Below are positions 8,689 to 17,547 of a DNA stretch of 64,000 bases, piece after piece. The translations under genes and the position numbers were made by a program. Source of the DNA: Sinisalibacter lacisalsi (GTDB taxonomy: Bacteria; Pseudomonadota; Alphaproteobacteria; Rhodobacterales; Rhodobacteraceae); the NCBI RefSeq assembly GCF_014640115.1, contig NZ_BMGI01000002.1, positions 682,001 through 746,000 of the forward strand, written 5' to 3'. Below the pieces are notes generated by a model that ran no database searches, had not been told where the DNA came from, and saw only the letters and a list, made by a program, of their open reading frames with translations. Numbering within the stretch: the first letter of the stretch is position 1; each line of letters opens with the position of its first letter.

Positions 8689-8773
8689 CTTCAAAGTTGA
8701 TCACCGAGGAAACTCAGATCAGCTTTTACCTCCCTGTTGGACTTAGGCCGGGCCTTGTGCCCGGCTTTTTTTT
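8689..8773 (+). ncRNA. Candidate ~85 nt heat-shock-type sRNA
   Basis: The interval between an RpoH-like promoter and a strong intrinsic terminator holds no start codon with a ribosome-binding site and a sensible frame. It can fold as a 5' stem (TGATC 8698-8702 with GATCA 8717-8721, inner GAG-GAAA-CTC), an unpaired middle with CCTCCC (8729-8734), and the terminator hairpin. CCUCCC is complementary to Shine-Dalgarno sequences, a feature of many alphaproteobacterial trans-acting sRNAs. It is the only gene-free stretch over 300 bases (8581-8888). The exact 5' end is a guess from promoter geometry. It could instead be an attenuated leader of the downstream gene. Confidence 0.6.
8747..8773 (+). terminator. 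Strong intrinsic terminator of the sRNA candidate
   Basis: GCCGGGC (8747-8753), a five-base loop and GCCCGGC (8759-8765) are followed by eight consecutive T residues (8766-8773). It is the clearest rho-independent terminator in the window. It lies more than 165 bp past the LysR stop, consistent with a separate short transcript. Confidence 0.88.
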
Positions 8774-8888
8774 GGCCAGCCGCCGCACCGCGCGCCATCG
8801 CCCCGGCGCCATGGGTTTGACACCGGTCAAGGCGCCCCCGCCCCGAAAGCCCGATGATCGCCCCGCATATCCACGGGAGGCGTTCGCG

Positions 8889-9689
8889 ATGACCACCGGC
8901 TTTTCCATTCCATCCAGGGCGATCATTCCGTTTCTTGCGCTCGCCTTCGGCCTCGCCTGGGGCCTGTTCGTCGTCCTGCTCACCATCCCCGACACGGTGG
9001 CCGAGGTTTTCGGCCCGATGAGCGCCTCCAACCCGCTGTTCATCCTCGCGGTCTATTCCCCGGCCCTCGCCGCCTTCATCGTGCTCGTGCTCTACGGCGG
9101 GGTCACCGCGATCAGGCCCTTCGCGAAACGCCTTCTGCTGTGGCGCATTTCGCCGATCTGGCTGGCATTCGTCGTGCTCGGCATCCCCGCCGTCCATGTC
9201 GTGGGCGCGGCGATCAAGGGCGGCCCGCTCGTCGCCCCGCTCCCCGAGGGCGGGATGTCCGGGCTGCTCGGCGTGCTCGCCTTCATGCTCCTGCTCGGCC
9301 CGGTCGAAGAATTGGGCTGGCGCGGCATCGCTCTGCCGATCCTTCAGCGCCACATGGCGCCGCTTTGGGCCGGCATCGTGCTGGGGCTGATCTGGGGCAT
9401 CTGGCACCTGCCCGCCTTCCTGGCCTCGGGCACACCGCAAAGCGGCTGGAGCTTCATGCCCTTCCTCGGGGGCGCCGTCGCGGTCAGCGTGATCCTCGTC
9501 CCGCTGTTCAACGCCACGCGTGGCAGCCTGCTCTGGGCCGCGTTGTTCCACTTCCAGCTCAACAACCCGCTGTCGCCCGATGGCCAGCCCTGGGACATGG
9601 CCGTCTTCGCGCTCGTGGCGGTGATCGTGGTGGTGCTGAACCGCGAGACGATGCTGAAACGGGGGCATGGGGTGACGCAGGTCACCTGA
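8889..9689 (+). CDS. CPBP family intramembrane metalloprotease
   Basis: This 266-residue protein has about seven to eight hydrophobic helices. It carries the CAAX-protease/bacteriocin-processing signature: EELGWRG in the fifth-sixth helix region, and a following helix with HLPAF, plus a later FHFQLNN. Members are glutamate-type membrane proteases; substrates are usually unknown. The ATG at 8889 has GGGAGG 7 nt upstream; earlier in-frame ATGs fall inside the sRNA/terminator region and are rejected. It ends 70 bp before purL with no functional link evident. Confidence 0.85.
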   Translation: MTTGFSIPSRAIIPFLALAFGLAWGLFVVLLTIPDTVAEVFGPMSASNPLFILAVYSPALAAFIVLVLYGGVTAIRPFAKRLLLWRISPIWLAFVVLGIPAVHVVGAAIKGGPLVAPLPEGGMSGLLGVLAFMLLLGPVEELGWRGIALPILQRHMAPLWAGIVLGLIWGIWHLPAFLASGTPQSGWSFMPFLGGAVAVSVILVPLFNATRGSLLWAALFHFQLNNPLSPDGQPWDMAVFALVAVIVVVLNRETMLKRGHGVTQVT

Positions 9690-9758
9690 TCCCCCTTTCC
9701 CAAGCCCGCCCCATACCGTATGAAACCCGCCAACGAAGCTGCCGCAGGGGATAATGCC

Positions 9759-11924
9759 GTGACCCAAGAGCCCGAGATCACCGAAGACCTGATCGCAGCC
9801 CACGGGATCAAGCCCGACGAATACGCCAATATCCTGCGCATCCTGAACCGGGCGCCGAACTTCACCGAGCTCGGCATCTTCTCGGCGATGTGGAACGAGC
9901 ATTGTTCCTACAAGTCGTCAAAGAAATGGCTGCGCACCTTGCCCACCGAGGGGCCGCAGGTGATCTGCGGGCCGGGCGAGAACGCCGGCATCGTCGATAT
10001 CGGCGACGGCCAGGCGCTGGTGTTCAAGATGGAAAGCCACAACCACCCCTCCTACATCGAGCCCTACCAGGGCGCCGCCACCGGCGTCGGCGGCATCCTG
10101 CGCGACGTCTTCACCATGGGCGCGCGCCCGATCGCGGCAATGAACAGCTTGAGCTTCGGCGAGGTCGACCACCCCAAGACCAGGCGCCTCGTGCACGGCG
10201 TCGTCGAAGGGATCGGCGGCTACGGCAACTGCTTCGGCGTGCCCACCATCGGCGGCGAAGTGCGCTTCCATTCCGCCTACAACGGCAACTGCCTCGTCAA
10301 CGCTTTCGCCGCAGGGCTGATCGACGCCGACAAGATCTTCTACTCCGCCGCTTCCGGCGTCGGCATGCCGGTGGTCTATCTCGGCGCGAAAACCGGGCGC
10401 GACGGCGTCGGCGGCGCCACCATGGCGAGCGCCGAGTTCGACGACACGATCGAGGAAAAGCGCCCCACCGTGCAGGTCGGCGACCCGTTCACCGAGAAAC
10501 GGCTGATGGAGGCCACGCTGGAACTCATGGCCACCGGCGCGGTGATCTCGATCCAGGACATGGGCGCGGCAGGGCTGACCTGTTCGGCGGTGGAGATGGG
10601 CGACAAGGGCGGCCTCGGCATTCGCCTCGACCTCGACAACGTGCCGCAGCGCGAAGAGAACATGACTCCTTACGAGATGATGCTGTCGGAAAGCCAGGAG
10701 CGCATGCTCATGGTGCTCGAGCCCTCGAAGGAGGCCGAGGCGCGGGCGGTGTTCGAGAAATGGGATCTCGATTTCGCCATCGTCGGCGAAACGCTGCCCG
10801 AGGATCGCTTCGTCATCATGCACCAGGGCGCGTGCAAGGCAGATCTGCCCCTGCGCGCGCTCTCCGGCGAAGCGCCGGAATATGACCGCCCCTGGGAAGA
10901 AACCGCGCCCGCCGAGCCGCTCGACGACGTGCCGGGGATCGACCCGATCGACGGGCTGCGCGCGCTGATTTCGTCGCCGAACTACGCCGCCAAGCAGTGG
11001 GTCTACGAGCAATACGACCACATGGTCATGGCCGACACGGTGCGCGCGCCCGGCCTCGGCGCCGGCGTGGTGCGGGTGCATGGCACCAACAAGGCCATCG
11101 CCTTCACCTCCGACGTCACCCCGCGCTACGTGAAGGCCAACCCGGTCGAGGGCGGCAAGCAGGCGGTGGCGGAAGCCTACCGCAACCTCACCGCCGTGGG
11201 GGCGACGCCGCTCGCCACCACCGACAATCTCAACTTCGGCAACCCCGAAAAGCCCGAGATCATGGGCCAGTTCGTCGGCGCCATCAAGGGCATCGGTGAA
11301 GCCGTGGCGGCGCTCGACATGCCGATCGTCTCCGGCAACGTCTCGCTCTACAACGAAACCGACGGGGTGGGCATCCTGCCCACGCCGACCATCGGCGCGG
11401 TCGGGCTGATCCGTGACATCGACGCGGAACTGATCTCGGGGCAGGTCCGCGAGGGCCACGTCGCGCTGCTGATCGGGGAAACCAAGGGCCACCTCGGCCA
11501 GTCGGCGCTGCTCGCGGAGGTGTTCCACCGCGAAGACGGCGACGCGCCGCAGGTCGACCTCGTGGCCGAGAAGCGCCACGGCGATTTCATCCTCGCCAAC
11601 CGCGCCCTGATCAAGGCCTGCACCGATCTCTCCGATGGCGGGCTCGCGCTCGCCGCCTTCGAGATGGCCGAGGCCGCCGGCGTGGGCGTGCACCTCGAGG
11701 CGCACGACACCCCCACCCTGTTCGGCGAAGACCAGGCGCGCTACCTCGTCGCCTGCAACTTCGACGAGGCCGAAGCCCTGATGGTCGAGGCCGGCAAGCT
11801 CGGCATCCCGATCGAAACCGTGGGCCGCTTCACCGGCCACGCCATCCGCCTCGGCGGCTCCGACGCGCCGCTGGAAGACCTGGCGCAGATCTACCGCACC
11901 AGCTTCGAGGCCCGGGCCACCTGA
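9759..11924 (+). CDS. purL: Phosphoribosylformylglycinamidine synthase subunit PurL
   Basis: PurL makes formylglycinamidine ribonucleotide (FGAM) with ATP in purine biosynthesis, receiving ammonia from PurQ. The 721-residue size fits the small PurL of the PurLQS complex. Visible motifs include [15 protein letters not shown] near the N-terminus, [21 protein letters not shown], and a repeated AIR-synthase-like half with [10 protein letters not shown]. The GTG at 9759 is preferred because AGGGG stands 8 nt before it and the product then starts [16 protein letters not shown] as expected; an in-frame ATG at 9720 lacks a ribosome-binding site. The other subunits are not in the window. Confidence 0.95.
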   Translation: MTQEPEITEDLIAAHGIKPDEYANILRILNRAPNFTELGIFSAMWNEHCSYKSSKKWLRTLPTEGPQVICGPGENAGIVDIGDGQALVFKMESHNHPSYIEPYQGAATGVGGILRDVFTMGARPIAAMNSLSFGEVDHPKTRRLVHGVVEGIGGYGNCFGVPTIGGEVRFHSAYNGNCLVNAFAAGLIDADKIFYSAASGVGMPVVYLGAKTGRDGVGGATMASAEFDDTIEEKRPTVQVGDPFTEKRLMEATLELMATGAVISIQDMGAAGLTCSAVEMGDKGGLGIRLDLDNVPQREENMTPYEMMLSESQERMLMVLEPSKEAEARAVFEKWDLDFAIVGETLPEDRFVIMHQGACKADLPLRALSGEAPEYDRPWEETAPAEPLDDVPGIDPIDGLRALISSPNYAAKQWVYEQYDHMVMADTVRAPGLGAGVVRVHGTNKAIAFTSDVTPRYVKANPVEGGKQAVAEAYRNLTAVGATPLATTDNLNFGNPEKPEIMGQFVGAIKGIGEAVAALDMPIVSGNVSLYNETDGVGILPTPTIGAVGLIRDIDAELISGQVREGHVALLIGETKGHLGQSALLAEVFHREDGDAPQVDLVAEKRHGDFILANRALIKACTDLSDGGLALAAFEMAEAAGVGVHLEAHDTPTLFGEDQARYLVACNFDEAEALMVEAGKLGIPIETVGRFTGHAIRLGGSDAPLEDLAQIYRTSFEARAT

Positions 11925-12055
11925 GCGCCGCCGGTCTTCCAGGGTCCAAAAAATACCGCACCGGAGTGTCACGCCGCAGGCATGCCTTGGGCACGACGGG
12001 TGTGAAACCCCGGCCCTGCCCTTGCAAACCGCGCGCACCCACGTCATCGAAAGCC

Positions 12056-12562
12056 ATGAGCCAGATTCCCGACCTCACCCCCGACTGCGACGCCTGCGCC
12101 GCGCTGTGCTGCATGGCGCTCGCCTTCGACGCCGGCGAAGACTTCGCCATCGACAAGCCCGCCGGCCTGCCCTGCCCAAACCTCGAAGCCGATCTCGGCT
12201 GCGCGCTCTACACCCGGCTCGAGGACGCGGGCTTTTCCGGCTGTGCGCGTTACGATTGCCACGGCGCGGGCCAGCGGGTGACGCAGGAGTTGTTCGACGG
12301 GCGCGACTGGCGCGCCGAACCGGCGCTGGCCAAGCCGATGATCTCGGCCTTCGCCAACATGCGCAAGGTGCACGACGGGATCGAGCTGCTGCTGGCCGCC
12401 GGGCGGCTCGATCTGCCCGCGCCGCTCGAGGAGGAACGCGAAGACCTGCTCGAGGCCTACGCCCGCCCCGACTGGACCGAAAACAGCCTCGCCGCCTTCC
12501 CCGCATCCGACGCCCCGGCCCGCCTCGCCGCCTTCCTGCCGCGCCTGCGCGACTGGGTGTGA
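12056..12562 (+). CDS. Cysteine-rich conserved protein (putative metal-binding)
   Basis: This 168-residue protein has a cysteine-dense N-terminal half: CDACAALCC at about 13-21, CPNL at about 38, then GCALY and GCARYDCHGAGQ around 50-75. The arrangement resembles the cysteine cluster at the N-terminus of some pentapeptide-repeat proteins, and the cluster proteins of the YkgJ type, and suggests bound zinc or iron. The rest is helical and acidic. No catalytic role is recognised. It lies 131 bp after purL and 72 bp before bolA on the same strand. Confidence 0.7.
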   Translation: MSQIPDLTPDCDACAALCCMALAFDAGEDFAIDKPAGLPCPNLEADLGCALYTRLEDAGFSGCARYDCHGAGQRVTQELFDGRDWRAEPALAKPMISAFANMRKVHDGIELLLAAGRLDLPAPLEEEREDLLEAYARPDWTENSLAAFPASDAPARLAAFLPRLRDWV

Positions 12563-12634
12563 GACGGGTTCCCCTTGCGGCCAGCCCCTTACCCGCCTAA
12601 ATTTGTCGGAAACCATGGAACGGGGAGAGCGCGC

Positions 12635-12877
12635 ATGGCTATGGAAGGACAGGAAATCGAAGCCCTGATCCGGGAAGAATTTCCGCAAGCGAAGATCACG
12701 ATCACCGACATGGCCGGCGACGGCAACCACTGGGCCGCCGAGGTCATCGACGAAAGCTTCCGCGGGCTGAACCGCGTGCAGCAGCAGCGAAAGGTCTATG
12801 CCGCGCTCAAGGGCAGGATGGACGGACCCAACGGTGCGCTCCACGCGCTCGCGCTGACAACCAAGGCCCCCGATTGA
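12635..12877 (+). CDS. BolA family protein
   Basis: This 80-residue BolA-like protein is of the short IbaG/BolA2 kind. It has the conserved core GDGNHWAAEVIDESFRGLNR with its His, and ends in helix-strand ALHALALTTKAPD. Such proteins bind a [2Fe-2S] cluster together with monothiol glutaredoxins and help in iron-sulfur trafficking. The gene for exactly such a glutaredoxin follows 46 bp downstream, so the pair probably works as one complex. The start at 12635 follows GGGGAGAG. The exact sub-family name is not assigned. Confidence 0.92.
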   Translation: MAMEGQEIEALIREEFPQAKITITDMAGDGNHWAAEVIDESFRGLNRVQQQRKVYAALKGRMDGPNGALHALALTTKAPD

Positions 12878-12923
12878 CAGACCACACGGAAAACAACGCG
12901 ACGCGAACAGGAAAGGCAACATC

Positions 12924-13283
12924 ATGAGCGTTAAGGACAGCATCCGCGACACCGTCACCAGCAACAACGTGGTGCTCTACATGAAGGGCACCAAGGACAT
13001 GCCGCAATGCGGCTTCTCCAGCCGCGTGGCGGGGGTGCTCAATTTCATGGGCGTCGATTTCGTCGACGTGAACGTGCTCGCCGACGAGCAGATCCGCCAG
13101 GGCATCAAGGATTACTCCGATTGGCCCACGATCCCGCAACTCTACGTGAAGGGCGAATTCGTCGGCGGCTCGGACATCATCACCGAGATGACGCTCTCGG
13201 GCGAACTCGACCAGTTGTTCGATGACAAGGGCGTCGCCTATTCCAAGGAAGCCGCCGACAAGATCCGCGAAGCCAACGGCTGA
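12924..13283 (+). CDS. grxD: Monothiol glutaredoxin, Grx4 type
   Basis: This 119-residue protein has the CGFS active site (MPQCGFSSRVAG, Cys at about residue 29) that marks monothiol glutaredoxins. Glutathione-binding elements WPTIPQLYVKGEFVGGSDI follow. It holds or transfers [2Fe-2S] clusters, together with BolA encoded just upstream. The ATG has AGGAAAGG upstream. A hairpin terminator follows at 13302-13335. Confidence 0.96.
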   Translation: MSVKDSIRDTVTSNNVVLYMKGTKDMPQCGFSSRVAGVLNFMGVDFVDVNVLADEQIRQGIKDYSDWPTIPQLYVKGEFVGGSDIITEMTLSGELDQLFDDKGVAYSKEAADKIREANG

Positions 13284-13301
13284 TCGCCCCGGCCTGACCG
13301 A

Positions 13302-13335
13302 AAAACGCCGTCCCGTTTGCGCGGGGCGGCGTTTT
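13302..13335 (+). terminator. Intrinsic terminator after grxD
   Basis: AAAACGCCG at 13302-13310 pairs with CGGCGTTTT at 13327-13335, with further GC pairing inside (TCCCG with GCGGG). The A tract before and T tract after make it potentially active in both directions. It ends the bolA-grxD transcript. Confidence 0.75.
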
Positions 13336-13358
13336 GCATGTCCCGAGACCGTCCAAGC

Positions 13359-13427
13359 CGTTTTCCGTTGCGGAAAACGCCACGGTTTCCGATGCGGAAA
13401 CCGGTCCGAAATCCGCCACGGATTTCG
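13359..13427. repeat. Three tandem perfect hairpins with a 24-nt period
   Basis: Each unit is a 9-bp perfect stem with a 3-nt loop. Unit 1: CGTTTTCCG/CGGAAAACG (13359-13379). Unit 2: CGGTTTCCG/CGGAAACCG (13383-13403). Unit 3: CGAAATCCG/CGGATTTCG (13407-13427). Starts are exactly 24 nt apart, and the arm sequences vary while pairing is kept. They lie between the convergent grxD and zapA genes. Their A/T-rich cores differ from the surrounding GC-rich DNA. Confidence 0.85.
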
Positions 13428-13435
13428 CTCCCGCC

Positions 13436-13810
13436 TCAGCCGGCCGCTTTTTCTTCCACCGCCATGGCGATGGCCTCGGCGCGCGCGGCGATCTCGGCCA
13501 TCGTGTCCACCACCCCTTCGGGCAGCCGCGCGGCCTTTGCCGCGCCCTGAGCCTCGGCCAGTTGCGCCTCCAGCTCGGCGATGCGCTTCTCGGCGAGCTT
13601 GAGGTTGTCGTCGATGCCGGCGGTCTTGTCGGCGAGCATCAGCCCGGCCATCAGCAGCATCCGGCTCTCGGTGAGGTGGCGGATCTGGGCCACCAGCGTC
13701 TGCGCCTCGGTGTCGAGCATCGTCGCGGCGGCGCGCAGGAAATGCTCCTCGCCCTCCTGGCAGGCAACCTCGAATTCGCGGTTGCCGATGGTGATTGTCA
13801 CGTCAGGCAT
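13436..13810 (-). CDS. zapA: Cell division protein ZapA
   Basis: This 124-residue product starts MPDVTITIGNREFEVACQEG, the ZapA N-terminal domain, followed by LDTEAQTLVAQIRHLTESRMLLMAGLMLAD and a coiled-coil C-terminal half. ZapA binds and bundles FtsZ protofilaments at midcell. The second of two close ATGs (13810) is chosen because GGGGAG stands 7 nt upstream. Its start overlaps the preceding coiled-coil gene by 8 bp, so the two are co-translated. Confidence 0.9.
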   Translation of the reverse strand: MPDVTITIGNREFEVACQEGEEHFLRAAATMLDTEAQTLVAQIRHLTESRMLLMAGLMLADKTAGIDDNLKLAEKRIAELEAQLAEAQGAAKAARLPEGVVDTMAEIAARAEAIAMAVEEKAAG

Positions 13811-14327
13811 CGGCATTCTCCCCTTCGCCGGTTGCGCGCACCCCGGCCTCGGCCTCGGCCACCAGCGCGCCCAGTTCGCCCAGAACCGCGTCCAGTTCGG
13901 CCCGGTCGGCGCCCTGTGTCGCGCGCAGGCCCTCCAGCTCGGCCATCATCGACTTGTTGACGAGGTGCGGCTCGGCGACGCCATTGGAAATCGCCTCGCG
14001 CAGCGCGGCGTTATTGGCGCGCAGTTCCGCGTTCACCCGTCCGAGACGGGCCACCGCGGCCTCCTCCGCTTCCATCAGCCCGCGAAGCCGCTCAACTTCG
14101 CGCGCCAGCGTCTCGACCGCGCTGTCCTGCCTGGCCTTGATCGCGCGCACCCGCTCCTCGAGCTGGGCGTTCGCCGTGCGCTCCTCTTCGAGTGCCGCGG
14201 TCAGCCGCGCCACCTCGCCCTCGTCGGCCGCCGGCGCCTCGGGCGCCCTGTCCAGCGCCTCGAGCCCGGTGCCGATCCGGTCGAGCGCCGCGGTGATCCT
14301 GGCCTGGAGATCGGAAATGTCCGTCAT
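13803..14327 (-). CDS. Coiled-coil protein coupled to zapA (ZauP-like)
   Basis: This 174-residue product starts MTDISDLQARITAALDRIGT and is almost entirely helical, with long heptad-like stretches of Glu, Arg, Ala and Leu at about 40-120. There is no membrane segment. The gene overlaps zapA by 8 bp. In Caulobacter a coiled-coil partner of ZapA, ZauP, is encoded in the zapA operon and helps focus the Z-ring; position and shape suggest the same role here. Longer upstream starts would add 82 low-complexity residues without a ribosome-binding site. Confidence 0.72.
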   Translation of the reverse strand: MTDISDLQARITAALDRIGTGLEALDRAPEAPAADEGEVARLTAALEEERTANAQLEERVRAIKARQDSAVETLAREVERLRGLMEAEEAAVARLGRVNAELRANNAALREAISNGVAEPHLVNKSMMAELEGLRATQGADRAELDAVLGELGALVAEAEAGVRATGEGENADA

Positions 14328-14481
14328 GTCTGCCCGCACGTCCTTGATTGTTTCCCATACCCGGGCCGCCCGTATTTCGTGCGCGTGGCGCGAATCGCGG
14401 GGCCGCGACCCTTCAGGCGAGTTTATCGAACTCCCCCGCCGAATGCGCCCCCCTTTGCTCTCAGTCACTTGGGGGGCACGC

Positions 14482-14509
14482 TTGATCTTGCCGCCCCGGC
14501 TGCTATGCA
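14482..14509 (+). promoter_or_regulatory. Putative tkt promoter
   Basis: TTGATC (14482-14487) and TATGCA (14504-14509) are 16 nt apart. They would start transcription near 14516, leaving a leader of about 30 nt with GAGAGGA before the GTG start of tkt. Confidence 0.4.
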
Positions 14510-14547
14510 CGGGCGCGTGAATGCAATCGCCTGAGAGGAACGGCCCC

Positions 14548-16569
14548 GTGGACATCGCAACGCTTCGTGACAATCACCCCGAACACTGGATGCGCGCGGC
14601 CGCCGTGCGGATGCTCGCCGTCGACGCCGTTCAGGCGGCGAATTCCGGCCACCCCGGCATGCCGATGGGCATGGCCGACGTCGCCACCGTGCTGTTCTCC
14701 AAGCACCTCAAGTTCGACCCGAAGGCCCCGAAATGGCCCGACCGCGACCGTTTCGTGCTCTCCGCCGGTCACGGCTCGATGCTGCTCTATGCGCTCCTGC
14801 ACCTCACCGGCTACGAAGACATGACGATCGAGCAGATCAAGAACTTCCGCCAATGGGGTTCGATCACCGCCGGCCACCCGGAATACGGCCACGCCACCGG
14901 GATCGAAACCACCACCGGCCCGCTTGGCCAGGGCATCGCCACCGCCGTGGGCATGGCGATGGCCGAGGAGGCACTGCGCGCACGTTTCGGGCGCCGGGTG
15001 CAGGACCATTTCACCTACGTTATCGCCGGCGACGGCTGCCTGATGGAAGGGGTGTCGCATGAGGCGATCGGGATCGCGGGCAAGCAGAAGCTCGGGCGCC
15101 TGGTCGTGCTCTGGGACAACAACAACATCTCCATCGACGGCGAGATTTCGCTTTCCGACGTGACCGACCAGCGCGCCCGCTTCAAGGCCGCCGGCTGGCA
15201 GGTGCTGGCCTGCGACGGGCATGACCCCGACGACATCGACCGCGCGCTGACCGAAGCGAAATCCTCGAAGAAGCCCACGCTGATCGACTGCAAGACGCAT
15301 ATCGGCCTGGGTTCCGCGGTTCAGGACACCGCCAAGGCGCATGGTTCCCCGCTCGGGGCCGAGAACATCGAATCCTTGCGCGAAACCTATGGCTGGCCCC
15401 ATGCGCCCTTCGAGATCCCCGCCGATATCGCCGGCTGGTGGAAGGAGATCGGCGCGCGCGGCGCGCAGGTGCGTGCGGAATGGAATGACCGCGTCGCCGC
15501 CCTCTCCGAGCAGCGCCAGAAGGAGATTGCCCGGGTGTTCGAAGGCACCCCCCCGCGCCGTCTCTCGGCGACGATCAAGGCGCTGAAAAAGCAGGTTTCC
15601 GACGAGGGGCCGAAGGTCGCCACCCGCAAGAGCTCCGAGATGGCGCTGGAGGTTATCAACCCGATCATGCCCGAGACCATCGGCGGCTCGGCCGATCTCA
15701 CCGGCTCCAACAACACGCTCACCGCCGGTCTGGGCATCTTCGACGCCACCAACCGCAAGGGCCGCTACGTGCATTACGGCATCCGCGAGCACGCCATGGC
15801 GGCGGCGATGAACGGCATGGCGCTGCATGGTGGCATTCGTCCCTATGGCGGCACCTTCATGGTGTTCACCGATTACGCCCGCCCCGCGATGCGGCTCTCG
15901 GCACTGATGGGGGTGCCCACCGTTTACGTGATGACGCATGATTCGATCGGTCTCGGCGAAGACGGCCCCACCCACCAGCCGGTGGAGCACCTCGCGATCT
16001 GCCGCGCCACGCCCAACACCTGGACCTTCCGCCCCTGCGACACGGTCGAGACCGCAGAAGCCTGGGAACTGGCGCTGACCTCGCAACGCACCCCCTCGGT
16101 GCTGGCGCTCAGCCGGCAGGGCCTGCCCACGCTGCGCCGCGAACACAAGGCGAAGAACCTCACCGCGCAAGGCGCCTACGTGCTGGCCGAGGCCGGGGCC
16201 AAGCGCCGGGCGATCCTGATCGCCACCGGCTCCGAGGTCGAGATCGCCATCGCCGCGCGCGAACTGCTGGAGGCCGAGGGGATCGGCACCCGCGTCGTCT
16301 CGATGCCGTCGATGGAGCTGTTCGCCGCGCAGGACGAAAGCTACCGCCGCAAGGTGCTGCCGGCCGGGCCGGTGCGCGTTGCCATCGAGGCCGGCGTGCG
16401 CGCGGGCGGCTGGGATCGCTGGCTCCTTGGCGAGCGCGGCCGCGAGGCGAAGGCCGGGTTTGTCGGGATGGAGAGCTTCGGCGCCTCCGCGCCGGCCCCG
16501 CGCCTCTACGAGGAATTCGGGATCACCGCGGATGCCGTGGTCGAACAGGTCAAGACCCTGCTCGGCTGA
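14548..16569 (+). CDS. tkt: Transketolase
   Basis: This 673-residue enzyme transfers two-carbon ketol units between sugar phosphates (pentose phosphate and Calvin-type cycles), using thiamine diphosphate. Motifs: [13 protein letters not shown] near the N-terminus, the TPP-binding [13 protein letters not shown] with following NNNISIDG, the pyrimidine-domain [13 protein letters not shown], and [17 protein letters not shown]. The GTG at 14548 gives an N-terminus [14 protein letters not shown] as in relatives and has GAGAGG upstream; an ATG 27 nt earlier lacks a ribosome-binding site. gap, another carbon-metabolism gene, lies 2.5 kb away on the same strand. Confidence 0.96.
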   Translation: MDIATLRDNHPEHWMRAAAVRMLAVDAVQAANSGHPGMPMGMADVATVLFSKHLKFDPKAPKWPDRDRFVLSAGHGSMLLYALLHLTGYEDMTIEQIKNFRQWGSITAGHPEYGHATGIETTTGPLGQGIATAVGMAMAEEALRARFGRRVQDHFTYVIAGDGCLMEGVSHEAIGIAGKQKLGRLVVLWDNNNISIDGEISLSDVTDQRARFKAAGWQVLACDGHDPDDIDRALTEAKSSKKPTLIDCKTHIGLGSAVQDTAKAHGSPLGAENIESLRETYGWPHAPFEIPADIAGWWKEIGARGAQVRAEWNDRVAALSEQRQKEIARVFEGTPPRRLSATIKALKKQVSDEGPKVATRKSSEMALEVINPIMPETIGGSADLTGSNNTLTAGLGIFDATNRKGRYVHYGIREHAMAAAMNGMALHGGIRPYGGTFMVFTDYARPAMRLSALMGVPTVYVMTHDSIGLGEDGPTHQPVEHLAICRATPNTWTFRPCDTVETAEAWELALTSQRTPSVLALSRQGLPTLRREHKAKNLTAQGAYVLAEAGAKRRAILIATGSEVEIAIAARELLEAEGIGTRVVSMPSMELFAAQDESYRRKVLPAGPVRVAIEAGVRAGGWDRWLLGERGREAKAGFVGMESFGASAPAPRLYEEFGITADAVVEQVKTLLG

Positions 16570-16593
16570 TCCGCGCGCCGCTGTCACGACACC

Positions 16594-16631
16594 AAGCCGC
16601 CCCGGTGAACCGCCGGGGCGGCTTTGCTTTT
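16594..16631 (+). terminator. Intrinsic terminator after tkt
   Basis: AAGCCGCCCCGG (16594-16605) pairs perfectly with CCGGGGCGGCTT (16613-16624) around a 7-nt loop, followed by T, GC and TTTT. It stands 25 bp after the tkt stop. Confidence 0.82.
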
Positions 16632-16690
16632 GCCCGGCCGGTTGCACCTGTGCGCCGTTCATTCACCGCACCGCCGTAGAAGCGGAGCCA

Positions 16691-16721
16691 CAAAAGCAGA
16701 AGGGGGCGCCGAAGCGCCCCC
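16691..16721 (-). terminator. Intrinsic terminator of the outer-membrane protein gene
   Basis: Read on the minus strand, GGGGGCGC-TTCG-GCGCCCCC (16721-16702) is an 8-bp stem with a UUCG tetraloop. It is followed by TTCTGCTTTTG, and ends the gene at 16749-17273. Confidence 0.75.
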
Positions 16722-16748
16722 TCCCCTAAGCCATGCCTTGTTCCGAGG

Positions 16749-17273
16749 TCAGAACCGGTAGGACACCGCCAGAATACCCTGGTGCAGCGTGTTCGGGCCG
16801 GTCGGTTCGTAGGTGTAACGATACCGTCCGGTCAGGATGATGTTCTCGGTCGCCTTGACCGAGAGGCCGGCACCGGCCGACACGCCGAAGAGATCCGCCG
16901 GCGAGAGGTAGGAACCGCCGAAGGTGACATGCGGCATCACATCGCCTGCGTCATAGCCGACGATTGCGTCGAGACCGAAGAAATGGTTACCGGCGGGGTT
17001 GAACACGTAGTTGTAGCTGAGTTCACCACCGATGACCAAATCACCCATGTCTTGCAGGTATCCGGCGTGGACACCCGCGCCCCAGGCGTTGGTGCCGCCC
17101 GTGACGCCGCCCGTGCCGTTGATACCGGCGTAGAAACCGGTCCAGTCGGACGCGGGCTCCACGTACTGCGGCATCGGCGTCGGCTCGACGACCGGGTCCT
17201 GAAGGCTACCGGCAGCCGCCGGCATGGCGGCGAACATTGCGATTGCGGTTGTCGCGAAAAGTTTCTTGAACAT
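16749..17273 (-). CDS. Outer membrane beta-barrel protein (OmpA-like/Omp25 type)
   Basis: This 174-residue protein has a clear signal peptide (MFKKLFATTAIAMFAAMPAAAG) and a mature part of alternating strands ending in the aromatic ILAVSYRF, typical of barrel insertion. The motif DWTGFYAGINGTG near the start of the mature part is that of small porin-like barrels of Alphaproteobacteria. It has an almost perfect AAAGGAGG ribosome-binding site, a strong sigma-70 promoter (17334-17362) and its own terminator, so it is probably an abundant single-gene transcript. The role is structural or permeability-related; no substrate is visible. Confidence 0.88.
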   Translation of the reverse strand: MFKKLFATTAIAMFAAMPAAAGSLQDPVVEPTPMPQYVEPASDWTGFYAGINGTGGVTGGTNAWGAGVHAGYLQDMGDLVIGGELSYNYVFNPAGNHFFGLDAIVGYDAGDVMPHVTFGGSYLSPADLFGVSAGAGLSVKATENIILTGRYRYTYEPTGPNTLHQGILAVSYRF

Positions 17274-17333
17274 CGAAAACCTCCTTTGGTTTATCACGGG
17301 AGCCGTGAACTTCGAGGTTGTAACTGTACGATC

Positions 17334-17362
17334 ATTACATACCCGCGGAGCCTGTCTGTCAA
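17334..17362 (-). promoter_or_regulatory. Sigma-70 promoter of the outer-membrane protein gene
   Basis: On the minus strand TTGACA (17362-17357) and TGTAAT (17339-17334) are 17 nt apart, one base off the consensus -10. The start of transcription would be near 17327, giving a leader of about 55 nt. Confidence 0.75.
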
Positions 17363-17547
17363 AGCCAACAGCGCCGACCGCCGTAAAGAATTCGTGTCTG
17401 TTGCAACTCCGTATCGCCTTTCGCCGCAAGTGACCGAAACCGGCGGAATGGCGCCGATCGCAGCCCCCGAAACGGGCCCCATTTGCCTCGTGCCGCTCAC
17501 ACCGGCCGCGCATCGACTCACGCCTGCACGGCGCCCTCCCGGCCCTT

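Noticed and set aside
8697-8888. Longer N-terminus for the CPBP protein from an ATG at 8697
   Set aside because: It would run through the terminator hairpin and T tract, adds 64 residues without family character, and the ATG at 8889 has a good ribosome-binding site.
9918-12047. A 709-codon open frame antisense to purL
   Set aside because: It mirrors purL codons, has no recognisable domain and no ribosome-binding site. purL itself is certain.
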